A DNA stretch of 64,000 bases, taken from positions 4,129,735 through 4,193,734 of the forward strand of contig SCFE01000002.1 in assembly GCA_004352715.1 (NCBI GenBank), read 5' to 3'. The position numbers and the translations under genes are program-made. The stretch comes from Hofstenia miamia. Its lineage: Eukaryota; Xenacoelomorpha; Acoela. The notes beneath the pieces are model-generated. The model made no database searches. It saw only the letters and a program-made list of their open reading frames with translations, and was not told where the DNA came from. Shown here in pieces: positions 10,887 to 22,922 of this stretch (position 1 is the stretch's first letter; each line of letters begins with the position of its first letter).

Positions 10887-12516
10887 CTATTTCAATAGAT
10901 GTTTCTCTATATCATCTGATGTTGGTGCTCCATGTGGAAGTTCTAATAAGTGTTGTTCATTAGAAATAATACTTTCTGCCACACCTAAATAACAAAATAA
11001 TGAAAATATCCTACAAAAGTTCAAACCTCTGATGCGAGTAAACTTATTTCCATAAGCAGCGTCTCCAAGGTAGACAACAATAAATGTTGCAGGCAGAAGT
11101 GGTGCCATAATAGCAGGTTTCCGTCTTAATAGAAACTGCAAAATAATAAAGCTACATTAATAGTACTAAAAAAAGAAAGCAAAAATATTTTTCAAAGAAA
11201 TTTAAAAGAAATCATACAATTAAAGCAATTACTTGAGGTTTAAACAAAACAATTGTCAAAATAATTTCAATAAAGAAAAATTATGGATTACATTTTGAAT
11301 GCCTTTAATAGACTTAAAATCCAAAGCAATATTAATGGAGTATCAAAAACATTCGAGTTTAGAATGAGACTTAGTACAGTTAGGTATTCTTTAATGGCAT
11401 TTGAAGAAAAATTTCAACAAATTTTAAAAGTACATTGAATAGGAAAAATAATTACTTAATAACGGCAGCAGTGAACAAAACAACATAAAATGAACCAAAA
11501 TAATGGAAGTTATTGCGAGCATTTGCTATACCTATAGCCATTTGCTTACGACGCATAAGATCTTGCATTGCTAACTGACGTTCCATCTAAATATCAGTTT
11601 ACTAATACAAAAATTTTTTAAAGTGGTGGTTCAAAGTGTACCAGTACAAAGACAGGGTTAATTTCGGCTTGGAAAACCCGTACGAAAATTTAATAATATT
11701 TTTGAGGTTAGAGCTTTACTTATTGATAATAAAGTCAATGGCTTATAATGTCAATTGATAATATCCAATGAAATAAATGTAGATTCTAAAAGATAACCAA
11801 AGTGCAAAATTGAACAGTGGTGTATCCAACATTTAATATAATTGGATTCTTTTTAGGCAGAGGGAACCTTAATTTAAATTTCAGAAAGGTCGGATCAATT
11901 TGCTTTTTAGAATGTTTGTTACACAATAAAAAGACTAATCAACAATCTTGAAAAATTGATCACCAATTAAAAAACAAGTCTTGCCCGCTCATATATATTG
12001 ACGTTAAACAATAATAAATCGTTTGAGAATAATCAACAATACAGTTACCATTGTCGCTGTGTTTTCAGTATGTGCGCGAATGATGATGAAAACCATCTTC
12101 TGCAAGCGAATTATCTTTTATTTTTAAGTTCGATTCTAAGGTCGACTTTACTGTTTTGCAAGGTAGATCCATTATCCCGAAAAACACAAAAATTAAGTTG
12201 ATAAATTGACTCTCCCCCAATTATTAGATAATATTTCTGCAATTATACTAATGAAGACAAGAAAAGGAGAAATCCAAAACAAAACAGTAATGCAAAAATA
12301 AACATATTCTAATGAATGAGGTAACAACACTCTCATTTCAGAATGGTCTATTGAAAGCACAGTCAATTGGTAAAATAGTAGAATTCTTTAAGTATTAATT
12401 ACTACTAAAAATTGCAAGCAGTGTGATTCTTATAAATAGACGCTTACCTGTGATTTCATAGCATCCCGTTGCATTTTGAATTGCTTATCAAATGCCTTTC
12501 CTACTATTGATCCCAT
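10887..12516 (-). CDS. PLGRKT: Plasminogen receptor (KT)-like protein, 4 exons, 131 aa
   Basis: Minus-strand exons: 12,516-12,448, 11,586-11,456, 11,124-11,027 and 10,984-10,887, all GT-AG. The phases join to one 131-codon frame; the vertebrate protein has 147. Exon 1 starts MGSIVGKAF, exon 2 has MERQLAMQDLMRRKQMA, and exon 3 RKPAIMAPLLPATFIVVY, matching the vertebrate order (MGFIFSK, LERQLIMQSEMRERQMAMQ, KKPAFLVPIVPLSFILTY). Two hydrophobic segments (about residues 50-66 and 73-90) fit the known two-pass membrane topology. The protein ends in Lys, the C-terminal residue through which this family binds plasminogen. The exon 3 acceptor was chosen at 11,125/11,126 because the stronger-looking CAG 14 bp upstream gives a stop. 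No other frame or family fits as well. Confidence 0.85.
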
Positions 12517-13189
12517 TTCTAAAACATTTCGAAAATTAAAATTTATTAAACGTGAATAAATTTTCCTTTCAAACGACATTAGATGATTTGTTGCTGAGTG
12601 ATGATGATGCACTCAATCAAAGTCATTTGTGAAATTTCCCGCATTTCCGGCGTTCTTTTATTTATAGAAAATAGAAATCGAAGTCAGCACTCAACAGCAA
12701 TTAATATTTAAAAAAGCTTCGAACATGTTATTTAGGAGATGCGCAAAATAATTTTACTACGAAATGTTTGCAACAACCACAACTATTAAATACTATCACA
12801 ATTAAAGGCAGGAATCATACATGCATTCGCTAAAATTTCGAATAAACATTGAGATATAAGGAACTAGTATTTAATTGTCACCACATTCAACATTATTCAA
12901 TAATTATGGGTGAATATTAAAGACTCTTAAATAAATAAAACCAAAACATAAGATACAAATAACAAACACACAAATGATTTTATTAATAATAGATCCATAA
13001 TCAAAATAATCAGGACAATATGGGATAATTCCATCCTCAAACATGTACAAATAATTTCAAATATCTATGGGGAAACAAGTTCACGGAAACTCCACCACTT
13101 ACTACTCTGTTACGAAACACAGATTCCGCGAAATCAGATCATTCATGGAATGAAAGAAAGAAGAGGTTTTCCGTCGGAATCAATCATTC

Positions 13190-13510
13190 TTGTGTATAGC
13201 TTAGTATCGGCATTCATAATATGCTCCCGTATCGTGGTAAATTCTGTGATAATGCAAATCTAATCGCTTTTTCTGAACGTTGCCTATTTTGAGCTCATTT
13301 TTTTGCAATTCCACCACAAACATAAGTAAGTTTACTAAGAACTAAAGAATCATACAATAATTCTAACTCGTTTTTATGAAACCCTAAACGCCTTCGGAGT
13401 AACAGAAGATACAGTGTAGACAGAGCCAACAATTGTGCTAAATGTATGGCAAAATCTAGCTTATCATCAAATTTATATTGATTGCAGATAATTTCCTTAG
13501 ACTGCAATAT
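13190..13510 (-). pseudogene. LINE C-terminal fragment
   Basis: A 70-codon minus frame (13,507-13,295) reads LLYDSLVLSKLTYVCGG. This is the conserved segment after the LINE reverse transcriptase (typically lyxSlvxSkLxYg). Compare LIVSKLRYGLVIYG in LINE-F at about 28,130. No intact ends. Confidence 0.55.
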
Positions 13511-14109
13511 TCAGGTTTAAGCATTCTTATTCAATTGTTCCGGTAGATTTCCTATTAATTACGATGCCCGTACAACTCAAAATAATTTTCAGATGAATTA
13601 AATGGGGTTGTAAGCAGCTCTATAGTCATATACAAATAAAATTTGAAAAATTTAGTTTAAATTGTTGCAATCTATATTTACCTACCGTATTCATGCTTAA
13701 TATTTTTTAAACGGCTTCTATTTAAATATCGAGCACAGTCAAAACTCTTAATGGGGATTTTTCACTATATAAATTGCGAATAAATTTCAAAAAGTGTTAA
13801 GTACAGCTGCCTATTTCAGAAAAAAATGCGATCATTTTAAAATAATTTATATTTTATCAATATTCAACGAAATCCCACTACCTTACAGAGAATAGCTTTA
13901 ATGTCATTTGCCTAATAATATAAATAACGAAGTATTATTTTAAAGTCACAATTACGATGCCTGGTTGTTTCCAACTGTAACACCAATACAACGAACATTG
14001 TAGTTGTTCTTGTTCCGTGAGAAGGTGACAAAAGCTTGGGTTATTGCAGCGAAAAGGAGTGATTCGAATAAACATCTATGTCAAATATAGAATGAAGAAT
14101 ATATACCAC

Positions 14110-14360
14110 TAAAGAATGAGGTTTTATCACATATCTGTCATTGCTAAGAAGAGCGGCCGAACAACAATCGCTCAAAGAGAAAAATAGAAGAAATTCTCCA
14201 GGAATCATTTTCAAACGGAAATTCTTCAATAAAGAGCCAAACAAATATCCCAACATCAGATTTTGCAGTTCAATGCTATATTATAACGCCGAATGTTCCT
14301 TCACCAATTGAAAAATATGCTGGAAAATCCGTTACATTATTTTTTAGTTCTGAAAGAAAA
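14110..14360 (+). other. Unrecognised coding-looking segment upstream of OFD1
   Basis: An open frame of about 65 codons contains ITPNVPSPIEKYAGKSVTLF and ends at a GAAAGAAAAT/GTAGAT step that could be a splice donor, next to a retroelement tail. Its composition looks like protein rather than random AT-rich translation, but I do not recognise the family. It may belong to one gene with 14,515-14,792, interrupted by the retroelement. The minus-strand 71-codon frame over the same bases (14,256-14,041) is treated as a shadow. Confidence 0.3.
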
Positions 14361-14513
14361 TGTAGATAGATAGATAGATAAACGTTTATTCGAGCGTGTA
14401 TACAAAACTTAAGTATCGTCAGGCTAGCTGAGTCATAAGCGGGAAGAATTGCCTTGATCGTACTCTAAGGCGGCAGCGGAAGTGCCTGATGCGTCCAGAT
14501 GGGCACGCTTCAG
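14361..14513 (-). mobile_element. Retroelement 3' end with (TATC)n tail, cut by a single N
   Basis: Inverted counterpart of 4,172-4,323: the tail reads (GATA)n and TTTATT on the plus strand. About 112 bp of its inner part, present at 4,060-4,171, is missing at the single N at 14,514. Confidence 0.6.
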
Positions 14514-14514
14514 N
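14514..14514. other. Single-N contig join with about 112 bp missing
   Basis: Comparison with the inverted copy shows that 4,060-4,171 has no counterpart here. The same one-N style occurs at 16,632, 19,954, 20,647, 26,058 and 27,862. Confidence 0.85.
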
Positions 14515-14792
14515 CCTCGTTGCACGTAGCTATAATAAATGTGCTTGCAGATCACTTAACTCGTGCTTCAGGTATTAATGATGTTGCACCACGGGATGTA
14601 GTTCTGATTGACTTAACAAAAGTAAGAAAATTTTCTTCGCTTACAGAAATAAGTCAAACATTGACAACATCAACATCTACTATTGCATCACAAATCGCTG
14701 AGTTATTGCAAACCTTTATTTCCTTCCAAGTACAAACTACACTCAACGGAACATACCTCATCCTTTTCAATATCGATAATAGACTGTTTTGA
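14515..14792 (+). other. Unrecognised 90-codon frame upstream of OFD1
   Basis: Open from the single-N join to a stop at 14,792. Contains INVLADHLTRASGINDVAP and DVVLIDLTK, then a Thr/Ser-rich stretch and FQVQTTLNGTYLILFNID. GTAAGAAAATT...CTTACAG inside it (about 14,620-14,645) is a possible 25-bp splice unit that also stays open in frame, which is odd. Function not recognised. It could be the last exon of a neighbouring gene whose 5' part is at 14,110-14,360. Confidence 0.35.
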
Positions 14793-15021
14793 AATCCAAA
14801 TCCAAAAGCCTACTTCCCAAGCTCTAACCTAGCTTGCATATAAATTTCACGCTGAAAGTGAATCTCGAACTGCAGTCAAAACCCATGATGAAAAAAATTT
14901 CTACGACTATATTCTAAGATTAAATATTGTGTATTTAACATAATTGGTTGATTTTTTCGATATAATTAACGTCAACTTTATTTCCCTAGCATCAAATTCA
15001 AAATTTTGTGTAAATGGGACA

Positions 15022-15093
15022 TGGAAAAAGAGGAATTCAAACGTAAATTGTATGAAAAATTTAAATCACAAGGAGTTGTCAATTCTATTAAGG
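15022..15093 (+). CDS. OFD1: OFD1 exon 1 (start codon)
   Basis: 24 codons from ATG to a GT donor at 15,094. MEKEEFKRKLYEKFKSQGVV parallels vertebrate DELRKKLYQTFKDRGIL. It joins in phase 0 to exon 2, whose AQLRTQLLKDI parallels TQLRNQLIHEL. An acceptor-like CCCTAG lies at about 14,990, so this may be the second transcribed exon. Too short to stand out as an open frame; the wider frame in another phase over this region is a shadow. Confidence 0.85.
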
Positions 15094-18000
15094 TTTTGTT
15101 TAACATTTTTGCGATTTAAATTTAAAGCGTAAGTAGGTATAATTTTCAAAACGATTACTTTTCATTACAATAATAAGTACTTTAAAAATCAGTAAATTAT
15201 TCATTATGATGACAAGCTTCACTGACTTTCGGTGAACATGTTTCAGATCGTTTTGCATATTTGAATAGGGTGTGAATAAACGAGTAATTAATTTTTCGAA
15301 TATTTATTATCTCAATGTATTATATAGTTTGAAAGTTATTGTATAATTTTGGAATTCTTTTGACTTTAAAGGTAAAATATCAATCGTAACTTCTTAAATA
15401 TTGATTTTTTTCGAAATGTTGCGGAATTAAATGAACTAAGTGCTAAGAAGTACACAGTAAAAGCGTACTTTTAATGCAGTTCTAACAACAACAACAAAAA
15501 GACTTAAATTCCCAGAATATGGAATTACATTAACTATGAGTGTATAAACATAACGAAGTTTTTCTGAACAGGAGGCTCACATAAACCTTAACACTTATTA
15601 TAACTCAAGTATAGGAGCAGAGGCGACCTGAATATTTTGTTGAGTCGCAAGCACATTTGCTAAAACTGCAGCCCACTGAAAGAAATTGTTATCAGTCTTC
15701 TTCTTCATTGTTTTCCGAATGTAGAGAATATAGTTAGGAGACTGGAGTTTATATTATTGTGAAGGTGTCGCGAGAGATGCAGCTATTGCCGTCGAGAAAA
15801 TCTTTCATCATCCGAATATCAGTGATTTGCCAATAGACAATTAGGGGAAATAAACCATAATTAGAGGCAAGAATTTGGTAGAAGGAGGTTTTCCCAAACA
15901 CCCAATAAAGGCATAAAACTGTCGATCTAATGTAAGATGGTGGTATTCGGCCACCAAGTGGAGCTGGCATACATGATAATGATAAGAACACAGGACTGAA
16001 CTAGGTTAAATTTTACAGGAATATTCGTGCGGAAAGGAACGTTGTGCTTCAACACAAAGAAAGAATTCCGGCTTTCTGGAGTTGAGAAATCCCATGACGA
16101 GACCAATTGAGGGAAGCCAAGGAACAAAATCACTCGCTATCTTCGACAACAATTTTGACAGGCTGTTTCGAGCGGAAAATTAGTAACTGAGTCTTAGGAA
16201 CATTGATGGCCATCGCATTTGTACTGTTCCACTTAATAAATTCGATGATATTGTTGTTAAGGACATCGGAACTCCTAAATAAGGATTTACAGTCGTCAGC
16301 ATATAGCATAAAATTACTCAGAAAGCAGTCTGGCATATCGTTAATAAAAATTAAAAATAACAAAGGCCCAAAATACTGTCCTGTGGCACACCACTAATTA
16401 CTGGGGTCGGCGGGGAAATGGTCCCATTAATATTGACAAATTGGCTTCGGTTGCTTAAATAAGAAGTGAAAAAAGCAACGTACTGATCATACAAGCCAAA
16501 AAGACGACGTTTTTGAAGCAAACTCTGATGCGGCACCCTGTCAAAAGCTTTCATGTAATCAAAATAAATGCAAAAACTGTCTTAATTAGGGTCAACTCTT
16601 CGGTAAATCTCGTTTAGAATAACAATAACTNGAAAGAATTCCGGCTTTCTGGAGTTGAGAAATCCCATGACGAGACCAATTGAGGGAAGCCAAGGAACAA
16701 AATCACTCGCTATCTTCGACAACAATTTTGACAGGCTGTTTCGAGCGGAAAATTAGTAACTGAGTCTTAGGAACATTGATGGCCATCGCATTTGTACTGT
16801 TCCACTTAATAAATTCGATGATATTGTTGTTAAGGACATCGGAACTCCTAAATAAGGATTTACAGTCGTCAGCATATAGCATAAAATTACTCAGAAAGCA
16901 GTCTGGCATATCGTTAATAAAAATTAAAAATAACAAAGGCCCAAAATACTGTCCTGTGGCACACCACTAATTACTGGGGTCGGCGGGGAAATGGTCCCAT
17001 TAATATTGACAAATTGGCTTCGGTTGCTTAAATAAGAAGTGAAAAAAGCAACGTACTGATCATCCAAGCCAAAAAGACGACGTTTTTGAAGCAAACTCTG
17101 ATGCGGCACCCTGTCAAAAGCTTTCATGTAATCAAAATAAATGCAAAAACTGTCTTAATTAGGGTCAACTCTTCGGTAAATCTCGTTTAGAATAACAATA
17201 ACTGAGTAAGAGTGGACCGTTTCTTAATAAACCCGTGCTGCTTTGAGGACAGCTTCGGAACAATTTGACTATAAATGTGCCGGAAGATAATCCTTCCGAA
17301 GGCTAAGGAGAACCTAGAAAGTATACTAATAGGACAATATTGCTTCTCTCTACGACTTTATAAACAGGGATAATATAAGCAACTTTCCAAATGGCAGGAA
17401 AGGTCACAGTAGAAATAACCCGATAGAAGATAATATAAAATAAGGAAGCAAAACGTTGGGCAAATAAGTGCAAGTATTTCTCAGTAATCCCGAAGTATGC
17501 GAGTTGGTCTCGGGAGGGGGGTTGGTTAACATTAAATAGGTGGTACACGTCTTCCACTGTAAAAGTGGCATCATGAAGGTGGATATCGGGTTCTGAGTAT
17601 GAATCAATCGGGAGATTGAAGCCATAAAGGTTAAAATTTTCTGCAAAGAACACATTAAAAGCAAGACATTAATCTAAGTCAGTAATATAACATAAGTCAC
17701 AATCATTAATTTTACCGGGAAGACTTGTACCCCTTTGCAAGTGCTTCAAGGCAGCAAAACATTTCCTCCTTTTAGAATTGTCAAATTTATTAATGAAAAC
17801 AGTCGTATCAAGATCAATATATTTCACGAAATCTTCTCTCGACTGAGCAATGCGGCTGTCAGACCACATAGTCACTGCACTACGGAGAAGTGTGTTAAGT
17901 TTGTTGTACATGTGAACAGAATGAGATGCATAGTAGAAATGAAGAGTGCTTCTTTTCCGCCTACGAAAGGCAAAGGAAGTGTCATTCTCAAAATTGAAGT

Positions 18001-20688
18001 AATTTGATAATTCTTCCATGATGGAGTCAACAGGAAGGTAAGGATTGATTAGATGCTGTCTAATGGCATTGGAGAACGCAAGACAACTCGACTCATAGAA
18101 AGCATAAACACAGAGTTGTTGACAGTAGAAGGAGGAGTGTTGATAAGAAGCGAAAATTTGATGGAAAAATGATCAGACTTAACAGTGTCGTGAACAGCAG
18201 CATTAATGCAATCATCAGTAGTAAGAACATTATCAAGGGTATTTCCATGACTGTGTGTGGAGCAGGTAATGCATGCGGAAAGACCGGCATTGCTGAAAAT
18301 CGTCAAATACTCATCTTCACACAAAACATTTAAGGAGAGAAGACTCCAGTCAGCAAAAGGTAAATTAAAGTTCCCTACGACATAAATGTGCGTTTTGATG
18401 ACACAGAACTCGAAGAAAGCACGCATGTTGACTTGTAGGTAGTCCTCCAAATCGCCAGACGAGATAATATAATCACTGCCATACATAGAAATGACTAGGA
18501 AACACCGAAAAATATCGCTCAAAATAACGGAGCAACCAAAGTCATAAGTTGAAGGAACTCTCGACCAAGTAATTTCACTACTCTCTCTAATGGCAATCAA
18601 AACTCCTCCGCGGGAGCCATTCATTCTGTCACACTTGGAGATAATTTTAAAGCCAGGCATGATATTCTTCCAAGATATACTGCTCGTAAGCCAAGTTTCA
18701 GCAAAGCAGACAAAATCAGTACTGCTGTTAAGCAAAATGTTTGAAATAGTGATATGCTTATCCAAGTTAGTAATACCTAGACAATTAAAATATACTTGTA
18801 ACGTTGTACTGGAATGGCTTGTCATGTCTAGTCAATTGCTTGTATCAACGAGAACTCCATTTCTCAGGAGGGTAAAGTTTTTAATCTTGGCACTCCAAAA
18901 TCAATAAGCTCGCGTCTCTTGGTCAGACATTTGCGTTTCAAAGCGATTTCAGCAGGAGACAGCGACGGTTACAAATAGACAGGATAATAAAATTCCTTCA
19001 TGAGCGAAGCACTTGCGAGTATTTTTCTGGCAACCCAGGCAGATTTGACGGTAACAATTACCATTCTAGAACAAGTATTATTCTTTTGATGTTTGCCAAT
19101 TCGAGTTATATTCTCAACAATGTCGGGGTCACCCTCGCCCAAATGATTAAAGGAAAAAAATTTTAAGATATTACTAAGATCAAAACATCGTAAAATTGGT
19201 AAACAAACTTTTATTAAAGAAAAATTAATTATCAAGCAACGCAAGATAACATCAATAATTCTACATCTATAGTGCATGCAAAACCACAGGACTTTTTTTA
19301 ATAAACACAGCACTAACGACTTTTTCACCACTGTTCGTAAACAACATATTGTTGCCAGCGGGGAAGTAGTTCCACAGAAATCATTCGTTATGTACCTTGG
19401 TTTGATCATTGAGTCAACGATAACCTGGGAGAGACATGTTAACTCTATTGTTACCAGAGTTAATTATATTACTAAATCCCTTACCTTCTTGGTTACATTT
19501 ATGGACCATAATACGAAAGAATTCATCTTTAAAACGTACATCGCTTCAATCGTTTTATATGCCTGCGAAGTATGGGTTCCTGGACTTGAAAAAAGACTTT
19601 GTTCTAAACTCAGAAAATGCATCAAGTTTTTCTCTACTGTTTCACATGTTGACCAGATGTACTTAATAAATATGATGAATCAGTTATCCTATACAAGATT
19701 CGAAAAAACAGTTTTAAAAATTCAAAGTGACGTGAAGCATCCAATGTATCGGAAGTTCCAAGAAATACGCCAAGCGCGAACTACCCAGCATATGGTATCC
19801 CTTCCTTCAGCTCGCACTGAGTTATATAAAAGGACATTTTACCACGCAGTCTGCAAACATTTGTTTGATGGCACTTACCCATGTTTTCTATGATAAACGT
19901 TGTTTGTGTGTAGTATTCCTATTTATTGTATACGTACAGTACATGAATAAAAGNCTTCATGAGCGAAGCACTTGCGAGTATTTTTCTGGCAACCCAGGCA
20001 GATTTGACGGTAACAATTACCATTCTAGAACAAGTATTATTCTTTTGATGTTTGCCAATTCGAGTTATATTCTCAACAATGTCGGGGTCACCCTCGCCCA
20101 AATGATTAAAGGAAAAAAATTTTAAGATATTACTAAGATCAAAACATCGTAAAATTGGTAAACAAACTTTTATTAAAGAAAAATTAATTATCAAGCAACG
20201 CAAGATAACATCAATAATTCTACATCTATAGTGCATGCAAAACCACAGGACTTTTTTTAATAAACACAGCACTAACGACTTTTTCACCACTGTTCGTAAA
20301 CAACATATTGTTGCCAGCGGGGAAGTAGTTCCACAGAAATCATTCGTTATGTACCTTGGTTTGATCATTGAGTCAACGATAACCTGGGAGAGACATGTTA
20401 ACTCTATTGTTACCAGAGTTAATTATATTACTAAATCCCTTACCTTCTTGGTTACATTTATGGACCATAATACGAAAGAATTCATCTTTAAAACGTACAT
20501 CGCTTCAGTCGTTTTATATGCCTGCGAAGTATGGGTTCCTGGACTTGAAAAAAGACTTTGTTCTAAACTCAGAAAATGCATCAAGTTTTTCTCTACTGTT
20601 TCACATGTTGACCAGATGTACTTAATAAATATGATGAATCAGTTATNTTACATATTTCAAATATTTCGAAGCTCAGTATACTTACATT

Positions 20689-20724
<36 letters not shown>

Positions 20725-22876
20725 AAAATAACATATGTTATCAAAATTAAAACGGGGAGTAGAGAGACACATAAATAAATGAGAAAAAGTCTAATCGAGA
20801 AGTTGGCAATAGGGATAATGCGAATGAAGAAAGAATTTTGGGAGTGATTTTTTATTGCGTTTTTGATTATAGACAAAAGAAGTATCAGAGCGTGTAGAGT
20901 GTGATGAAGCAAATTGAATATAATCAAACTGATCAAGATGATGTTTCTAACAAAATAGAGTTTAAGAAAAGTAGATACAAACTTGAGGATTAATAGGGTT
21001 AATAAATTCAATGAAACTAGTGCAGCGTTGTAAGGGAGAAAGGGAAAATTTCAATTAAAAATACGCCGTTGAAAACGCTCACCTGCTTAGAAAAGTAAGC
21101 TTGGTACAAACCAACAAGGAGAACCATGAAATAATCGAGAGGTAGAAAGATTTTTTATGCCAATAAGGGTAGAGTAAGGTTACCAATGCAGGTATGGTCA
21201 GAAAGCGGGAGTCGAAAAGAACTAGGTAAAGGCGTAGAGGAACGGCGTGTGGAAGAAAATAAAATGCATTTAGAATTAGTAGGGTGAAATTCAAGATGAT
21301 TAGAAAATGAGAAAACTAAAGAAATATGATTTAACTCAATGCTAATATTTATATTTTCCACGAAGATGACAGACGGGAAATATTGAAAGAAGAATGGGGT
21401 AGTAGCCGATTTCATTTTGCAGAGTTGACGCTTTTAAGTGCGTACATGGTATGAGAGGAATAATACACAGTTGAAGGAGATCTCTTCAGACTGCGTTTAG
21501 GAGCAATAATTGTGAGTTTATAAACCTGGACTAATTTTTCAATCTCGATATTGCGATTCCTAATAGAGTTGAAATGCTTGTAGTAGAGAAAAGTTTTATG
21601 GTGATCTTGATTTTGTGGATGAATGTTCTACAACGGAATTATTTTAAGTCTTTTAAACGTTTCGTTTAATTTCGCTGTGTTTATTCTTACGAGTGACGCT
21701 TCATGTATATTAACCACAATAAACACAAAGGTCTGAATTGACCCGGTTGCATCTCTGATATCCGTTCTTATGTATCTATAGTACGCGAGCTGGAATTGAT
21801 ACTACAAATTTTTTGAAAGCATTCCATTTATATTGTTCTTTATATAGCTCAAACGCGAACACTAACTTTCAAGGATGGAATAATGATGCATACAATTTAC
21901 TTGTGAAGGTTTTTCCATGAGCTTTTTAAATATATATCGTCGCTAATAACCAATCCAAAGAGTTTGGTCTCTCTAGCAAGCGAAATTTTGGTACTTTGTT
22001 CTGCTTTTGAATTTTTCGTAGAGCTCTATAGATTTCCTACTTCTGATGCCAAAATTATTGAACTTTCGCAATGCCAAAAATTTTTGCAGGAAATCAAATG
22101 TGTCCCGTCACCAGCATATTTGCGAATTATCTCTAGAACGTCGCACATCAAGTCGAATGGAAATTGGACCCTGAAGAACAACGCAATTTGTAGTCTACTT
22201 ACTAATCTACTGTAATCACAGCCTCGACTAGTTGAACTTCCTTTTTTGGAATCAAATTGATTTGTCTTCAGTTTCGCAAATATTAGTATAACAAATTTGT
22301 CCTATAGCAGTCGCTGAAACACACAAGACAACATGGGATGACATAAATTAGCCTCATTTAATCAAGGCATGTTGAACGTGGCTTCACTTTTGATACCACG
22401 AAAAGCACAGGAAAGTATGTAGGCTGAAAAATTCAATTATTTATGCAAAGCTGTATTATTGTTTCAACTACACACCATTTAATTTATCTGTCTGCATGGA
22501 AAGTCAAGTGGTATCTGTATTTAAAATATTTGTTGAGTTCAATGCTCAATTTCAAAGTCAAGGCGTCATAAATTATATTCAGTTCTGTTCATACTCGCAT
22601 TTCATTAATAAAAAGCCAATTTAAAATAATTCTTTATTATTTTGATATATAGCATAAAATGATACCAAGCGTCGTCAAAGCGTATATTTTTCTTCATTTA
22701 TCAAATACCTATAACTACTTTTTTCTAAAGATATATTTGTCAAGCAACCAACTGCAAATTAATGCTGTGACTAAAAATACAAACAAATAATGTTAAGTAT
22801 TGAAACATCATGGCAGTATACACATTGTGTCGTCCCGTTTCTGAGGATGGCTGTATATATATATACATGTATATAT

Positions 22877-22922
<46 letters not shown>

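Larger units (their letters stand above)
12517..15021. other. Head-to-head interval between PLGRKT and OFD1
   Basis: PLGRKT starts on the minus strand at 12,516 and OFD1 on the plus strand at 15,022. The interval holds a LINE fragment, a truncated retroelement end and unrecognised coding-looking segments. No clear TATA or CpG-rich promoter was seen. Confidence 0.5.
13931..16603. repeat. Second arm of the inverted near-identical pair
   Basis: Matches the reverse complement of 1,975-4,753. This arm continues into unique flanks on both sides, while the other stops at gaps, so this is the better placed copy. It contains OFD1 exon 1 and the 3' end of LINE-A. Confidence 0.9.

Noticed and set aside
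14041-14256. 71-codon minus frame (and its copy at 4,429-4,644) as a membrane protein gene
   Set aside because: It lies antisense to a more protein-like plus-strand frame and has no recognisable motif. Its hydrophobic look follows from complementing a Lys/Asn-rich stretch.
14944-15132. 62-codon plus frame starting at 14,944
   Set aside because: It covers OFD1 exon 1 in another phase. The real frame is the 24-codon exon with homology and splice continuity.
1975-16603. A 14-kb palindrome or inverted gene amplification
   Set aside because: One arm ends exactly at gap edges on both sides and complements a hole in the other. Misplacement of a redundant contig explains all of it.
16055-17205. Recent tandem duplication within LINE-A
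   Set aside because: The copies abut at a single N, as do four other repeats of the same style. An unmerged contig overlap is more likely.
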